Positions 1 to 8,670 of a DNA stretch of 33,777 bases are shown piece by piece. Below the pieces are notes generated by a model, which saw only the letters and a program-made list of their open reading frames with translations, searched no databases and had not been told where the DNA came from. Position numbers and translations under genes: made by a program. Position 1 is the stretch's first letter. The number at the start of each line of letters is the position of its first letter. This DNA is from Omnitrophica bacterium RIFCSPLOWO2_12_FULL_50_11 (GTDB lineage Bacteria; Omnitrophota; Omnitrophia; Omnitrophales; Danuiimicrobiaceae). Location: NCBI GenBank assembly GCA_001804315.1, contig MHFT01000019.1:1-33777 (forward strand), read 5' to 3'.

Positions 1-21
1 AACTTCGTGCGTCCAAAGCGA

Positions 22-54
22 TTTTCTCATCAATCCGCCAAATTGATGAGAAAA
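22..54. repeat. 13-bp perfect inverted repeat (hairpin)
   Basis: Bases 22-34 (TTTTCTCATCAAT) are the exact reverse complement of bases 42-54, with a 7-base loop. The right arm overlaps the presumed ATG (46-48) of the hepT remnant. It could be an operator or RNA hairpin of the toxin-antitoxin locus. The gene upstream is outside the window, so the role is open. Confidence 0.7.
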
Positions 55-387
55 CCGGACTAAAGAGCAAGACCGGCTTCGCCATATGCTGGACGCTGCC
101 CAAGAGGCGGCGAAATTTGTGAAAGGCCGAAAGCGCTCGGATTTGGACGCGGATCATCAGCTTACCTTAGCGTTGACTCGCTTGCTGGAGATACTTGGAG
201 AAGCTTCCCGCATGTTCCGGAGAAGACCAAGCAGCGGAATCCCGAAATACGCTGGAAGGAAATAGCCGGGACCCGGGACCGCTTGGCGCACGGCTATTTT
301 GACGTGGATCTGGATATTCTCTGGGAGATTGTAACTCGCGATCTTGCTCCGCTGATTGCCCAATTGGAAGGGCTCGTGTCTAAATGA
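46..387 (+). pseudogene. HepT-like (DUF86) HEPN toxin, frameshifted
   Basis: HepT proteins are HEPN-fold toxins paired with a MntA-type nucleotidyltransferase antitoxin. The likely start is ATG 46 (MRKPD), but the frame meets TAA at 61. One frame over, KEQDRLRHMLDAAQEA and LTRLLEILGEASR can be read from about 62 to 211. The frame then changes again near 211, to HVPEKTKQRNPEIRWKEIAG, the HEPN motif RDRLAHGY (R-x4-H-x-Y) and FDVDLDILWEIV, ending at TGA 385-387. The reconstructed length, about 113 residues, is normal for the family. Two frame changes mean either a decayed gene or two indel errors. The partner antitoxin would lie upstream, outside the window. Confidence 0.75.
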
Positions 388-471
388 GACGTAAAGGGGC
401 AGGCAGGGTGGCGGTTTTGCGAGGCGCTATGCGCGTGGATCAGCGTCATTAAAAGAGGGCCATCGTCAGAA

Positions 472-2826
472 ATGGATAAATATTTTAAGTGGAAGGTGCT
501 CGTTATTTTCGCCGTGCTTGGTCTGAGCGTTTACTTTGCGTATCCGCCTCAGGAAAAAATTAGCCTCGGGCTTGACCTCAAAGGAGGCATGCACCTGCTT
601 CTTAACGTCGAGACAGATAAAATCCAGGAGGAGTATCGGGAAGGAGCCGTAGATCGAGCAGTTGAGATTATTCAAAACAGGATCGACCAGTTCGGTGTCC
701 GTGAGCCGCTCATCACAAAGCAGGGAAAAAGTCAAATCGTCGTCCAGCTGCCGGGGCTGACTGATCAGGAACGGGCTCGCGAGGTGGTCGCGAAGACGGC
801 TCATCTTGAGTTTAAAATTGTGAGCGATAAGGAAGACGTCATCAAAGAAGCTCTCGCCGGGAATGTTCCCGAGGGATACGAGGTGGAAGACCTGGCGGAC
901 GCAAATCGTCTTTCGGAAACGCTCGTTTTGGAGTCAACCCCGGTTCTGACCGGAGACAAATTAACAAGTGCGACAGTCGGTTTTGATACGTACGGCCAAG
1001 CGACCGTCGATTTCCAGCTCGACAAGGAAGGAGCCAAGATTTTCGATCGAGTGACGTTTCAAAATATTGGCCGGCGTCTCGCCATTGTTCTTGACGGAAA
1101 ACTCCAGTCGGCCCCTGTCATTCGAGATCGGATTGGGGGCGGACGGGGCCAGATCTCGGGTAACTTTACGACGGAAGAAGCAGGCGACCTGGCACTTGTT
1201 CTAAACGCAGGCGCACTGCCAGCGCCTGTAACCATTATTGAAGAGCGCGCGGTAGGTCCAACACTCGGTCAGGACTCCATCCGAAAGGGAATCGCTGCAG
1301 CAGCCGGCGGTGCTGTGCTCGTCTTTGCCTTCATGATCATCTATTATCTCTTTCCAGGAATGATTGCAGGTCTCGCAGTTTTGTTGAATCTGGTCATCAT
1401 CATGGGGGTGATGGCACGGACAGGCGCGTCGCTTACGCTGCCAGGTATTGCCGGAATCATTTTGACCATGGGAATGGCCGTGGATGCGAGCGTCCTGATC
1501 AATGAACGGATTCGTGAGGAGAAGAAGCTCGGAAAAGCGATTCGGTCTGTCGTTTCAGCCGGGTATCACAAGGCGTTTAGCGCAATTTTGGATTCGAACG
1601 TGACAACCATACTTGCGGCGCTCATTTTGCTTTGGTTTGGGTCCGGTCCGGTGCGGGGATTTGCGGTCACCCTTTCGATCGGTCTTACGGTGAGCATGTT
1701 CACCGCACTCTTCGTCACGCGCGTGATCTTTGATTATCTCACGCGGGAGCGGAGGGAAGTGAGCCTTCGGATGTTGGGCTTTATTGGAGAACCAAAAGTG
1801 AACTGGATGTCAAAACGCAAGGTGGCCTACGTCCTCTCCGCTGCTTTGTTCGTGGGTGGGCTCGTTTTGACCTTCATCAAGGGTTCCGATCTGCTTGGGC
1901 TTGATTTTACGGGCGGAACCGTTGAGGAAGTCCACTTAAATGAGGGGTCGGGGCGTTTCCCGACCCCTCATCCTGAGGCCCGAAGGGCCGAAGGATCTCG
2001 CGAGATCCTTTCTGCCAAACAGAGCGGCGGACCCGACACGTTTTCTGGCGGGCGCTCCGCTCAGGATGAGCCATCGGGCTCCATTGAAAAGAAGTCCCCG
2101 ATGGCTCACTTAAATGAGAAGGTGGATCTCGCCAAGGTGAGATTGGCGCTCGCGAGTGTGGGTCTTGGCGATGCGCAGCTCCAGCGCTACGGAGGGCCGG
2201 AAGATCAAAACATTTTGATCCGGACCAAGACGGAAAGTACAAAAAAGATTCTCGAGGCGCTCCGCAACTCTCTGGGGGAGGATAAATTTGAAATTCGCCG
2301 GTCAGAATCAGTTGGCCCTACTGCGGGGCAGGAGCTCTTTACGAAAGCGCTGAAAGCGGTTGCGATTGCGGTAGGCATCATGTTTGCCTATCTCAGCTGG
2401 CGCTTTGGAGCGAAGTTTTCTGCCTGCGCGATCATTGCGCTCATACACGATGTCGTGATCAGTGTGGGGATCTTTGTCCTGGCCGGCCGTGAATTTTCAC
2501 TTCCCATTGTAGCAGCGGTTCTTACGATCATCGGTTATTCGGTCAATGACACCATCATTGCACTTGACCGCGTTCGTGAAAACGTGAAGCTTTATCGACG
2601 GGAAGTCTTTGAAAACATCGTCAATATGAGTATCAATCAGATCTTTAGCCGCACCGTGAATACGACTCTGACGACGCTTTTGGTGGTTGTGTCGCTTTAT
2701 TTATTCGGTGGCCCTGCCGTCAATGATTTTGCCTTCATCTTACTGGTTGGTTTCGCCTTGGGTGTTTACTCCACCATTTTTGTAGCAACGCCGCTGCTTG
2801 TGGATTGGACAAAGAAGGGAACCTGA
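472..2826 (+). CDS. secDF: Fused protein translocase subunit SecDF
   Basis: SecDF is the membrane RND-type motor that uses the proton gradient to help pull proteins out of the SecYEG channel. The SecD half has an N-terminal membrane segment (residues about 7-24), the motif LGLDLKGGMHLLL (about 32-44), a periplasmic P1 region and five clustered membrane helices (about 270-425). The SecF half starts near residue 440 with its own helix, then LGLDFTGGT (about 478-486), and ends with a second helix bundle. The 784 residues include an extra in-frame block of about 58 residues (about 488-545) in the SecF periplasmic domain, encoded by a palindromic insert between two copies of His-Leu-Asn-Glu. The flanking SecF sequence (VDLAKVRLALASVGLGDAQ) resumes directly, so the protein may tolerate the insert. 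recJ starts 3 bases after the stop. Confidence 0.95.
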   Translation: MDKYFKWKVLVIFAVLGLSVYFAYPPQEKISLGLDLKGGMHLLLNVETDKIQEEYREGAVDRAVEIIQNRIDQFGVREPLITKQGKSQIVVQLPGLTDQERAREVVAKTAHLEFKIVSDKEDVIKEALAGNVPEGYEVEDLADANRLSETLVLESTPVLTGDKLTSATVGFDTYGQATVDFQLDKEGAKIFDRVTFQNIGRRLAIVLDGKLQSAPVIRDRIGGGRGQISGNFTTEEAGDLALVLNAGALPAPVTIIEERAVGPTLGQDSIRKGIAAAAGGAVLVFAFMIIYYLFPGMIAGLAVLLNLVIIMGVMARTGASLTLPGIAGIILTMGMAVDASVLINERIREEKKLGKAIRSVVSAGYHKAFSAILDSNVTTILAALILLWFGSGPVRGFAVTLSIGLTVSMFTALFVTRVIFDYLTRERREVSLRMLGFIGEPKVNWMSKRKVAYVLSAALFVGGLVLTFIKGSDLLGLDFTGGTVEEVHLNEGSGRFPTPHPEARRAEGSREILSAKQSGGPDTFSGGRSAQDEPSGSIEKKSPMAHLNEKVDLAKVRLALASVGLGDAQLQRYGGPEDQNILIRTKTESTKKILEALRNSLGEDKFEIRRSESVGPTAGQELFTKALKAVAIAVGIMFAYLSWRFGAKFSACAIIALIHDVVISVGIFVLAGREFSLPIVAAVLTIIGYSVNDTIIALDRVRENVKLYRREVFENIVNMSINQIFSRTVNTTLTTLLVVVSLYLFGGPAVNDFAFILLVGFALGVYSTIFVATPLLVDWTKKGT
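1933..2118. mobile_element. Palindromic element inserted in frame in secDF, with 12-bp direct repeat
   Basis: The 12 bases CACTTAAATGAG occur at 1933-1944 and again at 2107-2118, 174 bases (58 codons) apart, like a target-site duplication. Between them lie stacked hairpins: GGGGTCGGG/CCCGACCCC around 1943-1967; CATCCTGAG (1969-1977) facing CTCAGGATG near 2059-2067; an AAGGATCT/AGATCCTT palindrome around 1991-2009; and CCATCGGG (2070-2077) facing CCCGATGG (2098-2105). There is no stop in the SecDF frame. It resembles in concept the Rickettsia palindromic elements that insert into genes in frame. The GTCATCCTGAG-type core recurs at 13396, 18219 and 19068. Confidence 0.85.
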
Positions 2827-2829
2827 TTC

Positions 2830-4548
2830 GTGTCGACCATTTGGAAATTTGCGGATTCTTCTTCCTCGCAAGAGGCAGGTTTTGAATCGGCCTCTGCAAG
2901 TTGCGCGGCGGGATACCCTTACTCAGATTTAATGCAGAAGATCCTTGCCCTTCGCGGGTTTCAAACAGAGGAAGAAATTCAAAAATTCTTATTTCCATCG
3001 CTCGAAGGGCTTTACGATCCCTTTTTGATGAAGGGCATTCCGCAAGCGGCACAGCGGATTTTGTCTGCGATTGAGCGCCGTGAGACGATTTTGATTCACG
3101 GCGACTATGATGTGGACGGAATTACGGGTACGGCGATTTTGAGCCGCACCCTTGAGAAACTCAATGCGACCTTTGTCACTTTTCTCCCCGAACGGAAGCG
3201 CGACGGCTACGGGGTGAGTGCCGGCGCCGTTCGAATGGCAAAGGAAAAAAATGTTTCGCTCTTTATCACCGTCGACTGTGGGATCACGGCCTTTGACGAG
3301 ACACGCCAGGCCCGTGCTTCTGGTATGGACGTGATTATTATCGATCATCACCGTATCCACGATGGCAGGGTGCCCGAGGCAAATGAGATCATCAATCCCC
3401 TTCAAGAAGGTTGCCAGTATCCCTTTAAGGAACTTTCGGCAGGCGGCCTCGCGTTCAAATTGGCCCAGGCGCTTTTAAGCCGCGGCGCGTTTGAATTTCT
3501 CGATCTGGCGGCACTTTCGGCTGTTTGTGATCTGGCGCCGCTCGGTGACGAAAATCGAATCTTGGTCACGCACGGTCTCGAGCAGATGAGTTCGCGCCGT
3601 CATCTTGGATTTAAAAGTTTGTGTGACGTTGCAAAATTAAAACGAAGCAGACTTTTGGCAAGCGACCTTGGCTTTGTCATCGGCCCGCGAATTAATGCGA
3701 GCGGAAGACTGGGTTCGCCTGATCGCGCGCTCAGATTGCTGACGACGAATGATGCAGACGAGGCTCGCGAGCTTGCCCAGGCTCTCAATGAAGAAAACCT
3801 TCTGCGGCAGAAGGAGGACAGGCGCCTTTTAACGCAGGCGCTTGGCGTGGTAGACCGCGAAATTAATTTCAATCGTGACAAAGTGGTCGTCGGGGCCGGC
3901 GAAGGTTGGCATGAAGGCGTGATTGGAATCGTGGCCCAGCGGCTGGTCGAACGTTTCGCGCGGCCAGCCGTTGTCATTTCATTTGATGGAGAGCTCGGAA
4001 AAGGCTCTTGCCGATCGGTGAAGGGGTTTCACATGTTTCAAAGTTTGGCGCATTGTGAATCGGTGCTTGAGCAGTTTGGCGGGCATGAACTTGCTGCTGG
4101 CCTCACCATCAAACGGGAGAATTTCAATGCGTTTCGTGTGAAACTTAATGAATATGCGCAATCGATCCCGCCGGAGGTGTTCTGCCGGTCGGTTCGGATC
4201 GATCTTGAAATTTCTTTTCGAGATTTGTCTCGTCAGTTCTTAGAGGAAATGTCCTTGTTAGAACCATTTGGGATTGGAAATCCAAGGCCCGTCTTTTTGA
4301 CTCGAGGCGTTCGCACCCGTGCTCTGTCTCCTGGCAGCGCGGGGAAGCTAGAGCACGTGAGATCAAACGCTCTTCGCTGGTGGGTAACCGACGCTGGCTT
4401 TACATTTGAAGCAGTGTGGCAGTCGCGCGATCCGGACATTGCCCTTCCGCATACGGAAACTTACAGCATTGCTTATTCACCGAAGCTGAAGAGTTGGGAA
4501 GGAGTGGAAAGCGTCGTTTTGGATATCCGGGATGTGAAAGAGGGGTAG
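2830..4548 (+). CDS. recJ: Single-stranded-DNA-specific exonuclease RecJ
   Basis: RecJ is the cytoplasmic 5'-3' single-strand DNA exonuclease used in recombination and mismatch repair. The DHH phosphoesterase core is clear: HGDYDVDGITG near residues 93-103, ITVDCG near 146-151 and IDHH near 173-176. The DHHA1 domain carries GGHELAAGL near residues 417-425. An OB-like C-terminal region follows, with a FGIGNPRPVF segment. The 572 residues match the family. The start is GTG at 2830, three bases after the secDF stop, so the two genes are probably co-transcribed and translationally coupled. It converges on rpmB, with only 16 bases between the two stops. Confidence 0.95.
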   Translation: MSTIWKFADSSSSQEAGFESASASCAAGYPYSDLMQKILALRGFQTEEEIQKFLFPSLEGLYDPFLMKGIPQAAQRILSAIERRETILIHGDYDVDGITGTAILSRTLEKLNATFVTFLPERKRDGYGVSAGAVRMAKEKNVSLFITVDCGITAFDETRQARASGMDVIIIDHHRIHDGRVPEANEIINPLQEGCQYPFKELSAGGLAFKLAQALLSRGAFEFLDLAALSAVCDLAPLGDENRILVTHGLEQMSSRRHLGFKSLCDVAKLKRSRLLASDLGFVIGPRINASGRLGSPDRALRLLTTNDADEARELAQALNEENLLRQKEDRRLLTQALGVVDREINFNRDKVVVGAGEGWHEGVIGIVAQRLVERFARPAVVISFDGELGKGSCRSVKGFHMFQSLAHCESVLEQFGGHELAAGLTIKRENFNAFRVKLNEYAQSIPPEVFCRSVRIDLEISFRDLSRQFLEEMSLLEPFGIGNPRPVFLTRGVRTRALSPGSAGKLEHVRSNALRWWVTDAGFTFEAVWQSRDPDIALPHTETYSIAYSPKLKSWEGVESVVLDIRDVKEG

Positions 4549-4564
4549 AGTGGACGTAGTTTTT

Positions 4565-4795
4565 TCACGGTGCTTTTTTAATCTTTCCTGCTTTCATACA
4601 ACCGGTGCAGACGCGGACACGGCGGTGTGCACCATTGGGTAAGAGAATCCGAATGCGCTGAAGGTTCGGGAAAAAGCGTCGGCGGGTGATTCCGGTAATT
4701 TTTTTACCGACGCCACCCTTTTTCTTGGCCAATCCTCGGCGGGCAATCGAGTTACCTGACATTGGCCGTTTACCGCAAACAAAGCAAATTTTCAT
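4565..4795 (-). CDS. rpmB: 50S ribosomal protein L28 (zinc-binding type)
   Basis: L28 is a small protein of the large ribosomal subunit. The product begins MKICFVCGKRPMSGN, with a CxxC pair here and a second one in RVCTGCMKAGKI, so this is the zinc-binding form. I chose ATG 4795, which puts CFVCGK at the N-terminus as in the family; a TTG at 4816 would only add seven unconserved residues. The length of 76 residues is typical. It stands alone on the minus strand between recJ and the glycogen genes, with its own promoter candidate upstream at 4862-4889. Confidence 0.95.
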   Translation of the reverse strand: MKICFVCGKRPMSGNSIARRGLAKKKGGVGKKITGITRRRFFPNLQRIRILLPNGAHRRVRVCTGCMKAGKIKKAP

Positions 4796-4861
4796 CGTGT
4801 TCTTCGTCTCAATCAATCAAAGATGGTGTAAGACGCCAAATCTGACACCCAAGCAAATTGC

Positions 4862-4889
4862 ATTTTAGAAGTTAATTTCTAATTTGCAA
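4862..4889 (-). promoter_or_regulatory. Sigma-70-type promoter candidate for rpmB
   Basis: Read on the minus strand: TTGCAA at 4889-4884, a 16-base spacer, then TAAAAT at 4867-4862, 66 bases ahead of the rpmB ATG. The spacer also holds a TTAGAA/TTCTAA inverted repeat. The call rests on hexamer matches and position only. Confidence 0.5.
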
Positions 4890-4949
4890 GAAAAAATCCT
4901 GAACGTCGAAAATGTTGCAATGCGCGCGGTCTCGTCATATACTTTTCCG

Positions 4950-4978
4950 TTGACAACAATGGTTCCGGATCGTAAAGG
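4950..4978 (+). promoter_or_regulatory. Weak promoter candidate before the CBM48-glgA genes
   Basis: TTGACA at 4950-4955 is a perfect -35 hexamer, but the hexamer 17 bases later (TAAAGG, 4973-4978) is a poor -10. It is the best candidate I see between rpmB and the glycogen genes. Confidence 0.25.
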
Positions 4979-5050
4979 GAACATCGATTGATATGGTGGC
5001 ACGGATCAAGCCTAAGTCAAGCCACACGAGTAAGTTAGGAAGAGACGTTT

Positions 5051-5296
5051 TTGTTTGAGTATTATGCTCCGGGAGCAAGGGCAGTGCATCTAGCAGGCAC
5101 GTTTAATGAGTGGAGTCTTTCGAACTGCCCGCTTAAGAAAGAGGCAGGAGGTTGGTGGCGCGTAAAAGTGAAGTTACCGTCAGGTCGGTACGAGTACCGT
5201 TATTTGGTGGACGGCAACTGGGAAAATGATCAGCGTCCCGTGATATGCGTACCGAATCCATTTGGAAGTTGGAATTGCGTTCTCGAGGTTTCCTGA
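5051..5296 (+). CDS. Small glycogen-binding (CBM48/AMPK-type) protein
   Basis: This 81-residue product is almost entirely one carbohydrate-binding module of the early-set fold seen in glycogen-branching enzymes and AMPK beta. Key residues are YAPGARAVHLAGTFNEW, LPSGRYEYRYLVDGNW and a PNPFGSWNCVLEV end. It probably tethers an enzyme to glycogen, fitting its place 45 bases before glgA. The TTG start at 5051 has GGAAGAG 6 bases upstream. A second reading is possible: ATG 4993 gives MVARIKPKSSHTSKLGRD in another frame, and removing one T from the T5 run at 5048-5052 joins it to this frame as a longer protein typical of the family. Either the run contains an indel or TTG is used. Confidence 0.75.
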   Translation: MFEYYAPGARAVHLAGTFNEWSLSNCPLKKEAGGWWRVKVKLPSGRYEYRYLVDGNWENDQRPVICVPNPFGSWNCVLEVS

Positions 5297-5341
5297 TCTC
5301 CGCTTTCGTTTGTTTTCAACGTTTTCGGTGTTCCACAATCC

Positions 5342-6799
5342 ATGGAAATTGTCTTCGTTGCGTCTGAAATGGTCCCGTTTGCAAAAACGGGAGGTCTAGC
5401 TGATGTCATCGGGTCTCTGACGCGCGAGATTGCTAAGGACGGGCACCGCGTCTGCGTTTTTATCCCCAAGTACAAAAAAGTCACGCATGAGCCCTATGTC
5501 TTAAAACCGGTCCTGGAAGAAGTCGGGGTTCCCATTGGATCAGAAACAGAAACCGGGTCCGTCTTTGAGTGTGCGTTTAACGAACTTAAGGTTTTCTTTG
5601 TCGGCCGCTCGGAGTATTTTGATCGGGATGGATTGTACGGAACGCCGATGGGGGATTATCCGGACAACGATCGGCGGTTCGCTTTTTACCAGCGCGTGGT
5701 ACTGGAAGCATTGAAGCGGCTCAAAATCAAACCGGACGTGATTCATTCACATGATTGGCAAAGCGGCTTGATTCCGGTCTATTTGAAGACGCTTTACCAA
5801 AGCGATCCGTTTTTTGTGAATTCAAAAACAGTTTTCACGGTTCACAATTTGTCCTATCAAGGGAGTTTTCCGCCGGATTCGGTGCCGGTGACGGGAGTTT
5901 CGTGGAGTGAATTTCGTTATGAGCGGCTTGAGCTTTACGGGAAAATGAGTTTTCTAAAGGGAGGGTTAATCTATTCAGATTTGTTGACGACGGTGAGTGA
6001 ACGTTATGCGCAGGAAATTCAAACGAAAGAGTTTGGATGCGGTTTGGAAGGAGCCCTGGCTTATCGGAAGGCAGATCTTTACGGGATCGTGAATGGCATT
6101 CACCCTGCAGATTGGGATCCCAAAAGGGATTTGGGCCTAGCCGCCAATTTCGGCCCGCGTGATTTATTGGGAAAGAGAGCCTGTAAAGAAGCACTGCAAA
6201 ATCAAAATCACTTGAAGCACGATCTCGAAGCTCCGCTCTTTGCCTTTGTCGGCCGGCTCGTGCCGCAAAAAGGGCTGGACTTGATCACACGCGTGATCGA
6301 AGACATGGTCGCTTCAGGCTGGCAGTTCGTATTGCTGGGTACGGGGGAGGAGGAATATCATCGAGCGCTTCGCATTTTTGGCGAGCGTCATCCGAACCAA
6401 ATTGGATTGAACATCACCTTTGATTCACACATGGCAAGGCAGATTTACGCGGGTGCCGATCTTCTGTTGATGCCCTCTCAGTTTGAACCCTGCGGTTTAG
6501 GCCAGATGATCTCGCTTCGTTATGGGACGATTCCAGTTGTCCGGGAAACCGGCGGGCTCGCAGACACAGTTCAAGAATTTAACCCGAAGACAGGGAAAGG
6601 AAACGGATTCGTTTTTTCACCCTATGCGCCGAAGGACTTGTTGAATGCGATGCGGCGTGCAGCTGTCGTATACCGAGATCAAAAAAGTTGGACAAAACTC
6701 ATGCAGAATGCGATGGCCTGCGATTTTTCGTGGCGTGTGTCGGCACGCCGTTATCTTGATCTTTACGAGCGAGCCCAACGAAAACCGTTGAAAGTTTGA
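5342..6799 (+). CDS. glgA: Glycogen synthase (ADP-glucose type, GT5)
   Basis: GlgA transfers glucose from ADP-glucose to the non-reducing end of alpha-1,4-glucan in the cytoplasm. The N-terminal Rossmann half has the KTGGLADV motif (about residues 15-22) that binds the nucleotide sugar, and HSHDWQSGL (about 137-145). The C-terminal half has FVGRLVPQKGLDL (about 302-314) and the catalytic EPCGLGQM loop (about 383-390), followed by RETGGLADTV. The 485 residues are normal. No strong Shine-Dalgarno precedes ATG 5342. The CBM48 protein just upstream suggests glycogen storage is handled as a small local unit. Its stop lies 11 bases before thiG. Confidence 0.95.
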   Translation: MEIVFVASEMVPFAKTGGLADVIGSLTREIAKDGHRVCVFIPKYKKVTHEPYVLKPVLEEVGVPIGSETETGSVFECAFNELKVFFVGRSEYFDRDGLYGTPMGDYPDNDRRFAFYQRVVLEALKRLKIKPDVIHSHDWQSGLIPVYLKTLYQSDPFFVNSKTVFTVHNLSYQGSFPPDSVPVTGVSWSEFRYERLELYGKMSFLKGGLIYSDLLTTVSERYAQEIQTKEFGCGLEGALAYRKADLYGIVNGIHPADWDPKRDLGLAANFGPRDLLGKRACKEALQNQNHLKHDLEAPLFAFVGRLVPQKGLDLITRVIEDMVASGWQFVLLGTGEEEYHRALRIFGERHPNQIGLNITFDSHMARQIYAGADLLLMPSQFEPCGLGQMISLRYGTIPVVRETGGLADTVQEFNPKTGKGNGFVFSPYAPKDLLNAMRRAAVVYRDQKSWTKLMQNAMACDFSWRVSARRYLDLYERAQRKPLKV

Positions 6800-6810
6800 G
6801 GGGATGATCG

Positions 6811-7587
6811 GTGAATGACACGTTGACCATTGGTTCGTATGAATTCAAGTCCCGGTTGATCGTGGGAACCGGAAAATACAGTGACTTTGCCACGATGGTT
6901 CGTGCTCATGAAGCTTCTGGTGCAGAGCTCGTGACGGTTGCGATTGCGCGCGTGAACTTAAGTCAGCCGAATGAGGAGACCCTCTTAGATTACATTGATC
7001 GGAATCGGTTTACGATTCTTCCCAATACCGCCGGCGCCTACACCGCCCAAGACGCGATCCGTATTGCGCGGCTTGCGCGCGCGTCAGGGATTGGAGATTT
7101 GATCAAATTGGAGGTGATCGGCGATCCAAAGACCCTGCTTCCGGATGTCGTGGCACTTTTGGAAGCGACGGAAGTGCTCGTCAAAGAAGGTTTTATCGTA
7201 ATGCCCTACACGAATGATGATCCCGTAGTCGCTAAAAAGTTGGAAGATCGAGGCGCCGCTTGTGTCATGCCGCTTGCAGCGCCTATCGGTTCCGGGCGCG
7301 GCATCCAGAATCGGTTAAGCCTTAAGTTTCTGATGGAAGCAGTTTCGTGTCCGGTCATCGTGGACGCCGGTGTCGGAACTGCTTCAGACGCCGCGATTTG
7401 TATGGAACTTGGTGCTGACGGCGTGCTCATGAACACTGCGATCGCTTGTGCCAAAGACCCCGTGCTGATGGCAGAAGCGATGAAGGACGCAGTCGCCTCG
7501 GGCCGGAACGCATTTTTAGCCGGCCGGATTCCCATAAAGGAATACGCATCAGCTTCCAGCCCGCAAGAAGGTCTCGCCATCAAGTAA
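6811..7587 (+). CDS. thiG: Thiazole synthase ThiG
   Basis: ThiG forms the thiazole phosphate of thiamin from deoxyxylulose phosphate, the ThiS thiocarboxylate and dehydroglycine. Recognisable segments are [12 protein letters not shown] (about 15-26), [15 protein letters not shown] (about 93-107, with the lysine expected to form the substrate imine), PYTNDDPV, and the phosphate-binding PIGSGRGI and [11 protein letters not shown] loops. The 258 residues are typical. The start is GTG 6811 with GAGGGG 7 bases before it. No thiS, thiH or thiF is present in the window, so its sulfur-carrier partners must be encoded elsewhere. leuB starts 3 bases after the stop. Confidence 0.93.
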   Translation: MNDTLTIGSYEFKSRLIVGTGKYSDFATMVRAHEASGAELVTVAIARVNLSQPNEETLLDYIDRNRFTILPNTAGAYTAQDAIRIARLARASGIGDLIKLEVIGDPKTLLPDVVALLEATEVLVKEGFIVMPYTNDDPVVAKKLEDRGAACVMPLAAPIGSGRGIQNRLSLKFLMEAVSCPVIVDAGVGTASDAAICMELGADGVLMNTAIACAKDPVLMAEAMKDAVASGRNAFLAGRIPIKEYASASSPQEGLAIK

Positions 7588-7590
7588 CTC

Positions 7591-8661
7591 ATGTACAAAG
7601 TTTTGGTTCTTCCGGGTGACGGCGTCGGCCCGGAAGTCGTTGACGAAGCGCTCAAAGTTTTGAGGAAAGTTTCGTCGGTTGCGCATCTTGTCTTTGACAC
7701 CGAAGAAGCTGTTGTGGGCGGCGCTTCGCTTGAGCGGCACGGCGTACCGATTATAGAAGCGACGTTAAGCAAAGCGAAAGCGTCGGATGCTGTGTTGCTT
7801 GGCGCAGTTGGCGGTCCAAAATGGGATGTCCTGGACCACCCGATGCGTCCCGAGCAAGCATTGCTTGCGTTGCGTGAAGGTTTGGGGCTTTATGCCAATT
7901 TAAGGCCTGCTACAATCGATCCAAATCTCTTGGACGCTTCTCCGCTGAAGCGCGAAGTCGTAGAAGGTGTTGACCTATTGGTTGTGCGTGAGCTGACGGG
8001 AGGCATTTACTTTGGAAAACCGAGAGGGATCAAAAAGAACCCGGATGGTTCTGAGCAGGGGTTCAACACGGAAATTTATGCAACCCATGAAGTTGAGCGG
8101 ATTGCGCGCAGGGCATTTGAACTTGCTCGGAAGCGCAGGCGAAAAGTGGTATCCGTTGACAAAGCGAATATTCTGGAGTCAAGCATTCTGTGGCGCAAAG
8201 TGGTGACTGAAGTCGGCAAGCGGTTTCCGGATGTCCAGCTTTCCCACATGTACGTCGATAATTGCGCGATGCAGCTCATTCGAAATCCTAAGCAATTCGA
8301 TGTGATGGTAACAACCAATATGTTTGGGGACATTTTGAGCGATGAGGCTGCGATGCTTACGGGTTCTATTGGGATGCTTCCTTCAGCCAGTCTTGGAGAT
8401 CGCCATGCTTTGTATGAGCCGGTTCATGGCAGCGCGCCCGACATTGCCGGTAAGAACGAAGCGAATCCGATCGCTACGATTCTTTCTGTGGCTCTCATGT
8501 TGCGGTATACCTTTGAGCTCCATGATCTAGCGCTTTCGGTCGAGCGTGCGGTGCGGGAAGTCTTAAAAGGGTATCGCACAGTCGATCTTCTTCAAGAGCA
8601 CGGACAGCCTGTCTCTTGCAGCAGAATGGGCGACTTGATCGCCGAACGAGTTCGATCGTAG
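7591..8661 (+). CDS. leuB: 3-isopropylmalate dehydrogenase
   Basis: LeuB oxidises and decarboxylates 3-isopropylmalate with NAD, the third step of leucine synthesis. It belongs to the isocitrate/isopropylmalate dehydrogenase family: [10 protein letters not shown] at the N-terminus, [21 protein letters not shown] (arginines that hold the substrate), [12 protein letters not shown], the VDKANIL lysine and [13 protein letters not shown], the metal- and NAD-binding signature. The NAD loop reads [18 protein letters not shown]. Length 356 is normal. It sits between thiG and asd with gaps of 3 and 9 bases, in one plus-strand operon. Confidence 0.95.
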   Translation: MYKVLVLPGDGVGPEVVDEALKVLRKVSSVAHLVFDTEEAVVGGASLERHGVPIIEATLSKAKASDAVLLGAVGGPKWDVLDHPMRPEQALLALREGLGLYANLRPATIDPNLLDASPLKREVVEGVDLLVVRELTGGIYFGKPRGIKKNPDGSEQGFNTEIYATHEVERIARRAFELARKRRRKVVSVDKANILESSILWRKVVTEVGKRFPDVQLSHMYVDNCAMQLIRNPKQFDVMVTTNMFGDILSDEAAMLTGSIGMLPSASLGDRHALYEPVHGSAPDIAGKNEANPIATILSVALMLRYTFELHDLALSVERAVREVLKGYRTVDLLQEHGQPVSCSRMGDLIAERVRS

Positions 8662-8670
8662 GTTAAATCG

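Noticed and set aside
4686-4868. Plus-strand 60-codon frame opposite rpmB
   Set aside because: It is the complement of the L28 gene and its promoter region; no family or Shine-Dalgarno.
5036-5059. Programmed +1 frameshift (prfB-like GTT TGA) in the CBM48 gene
   Set aside because: The context lacks the tight Shine-Dalgarno spacing of prfB, and a one-base T-run indel or TTG start explains it more simply.
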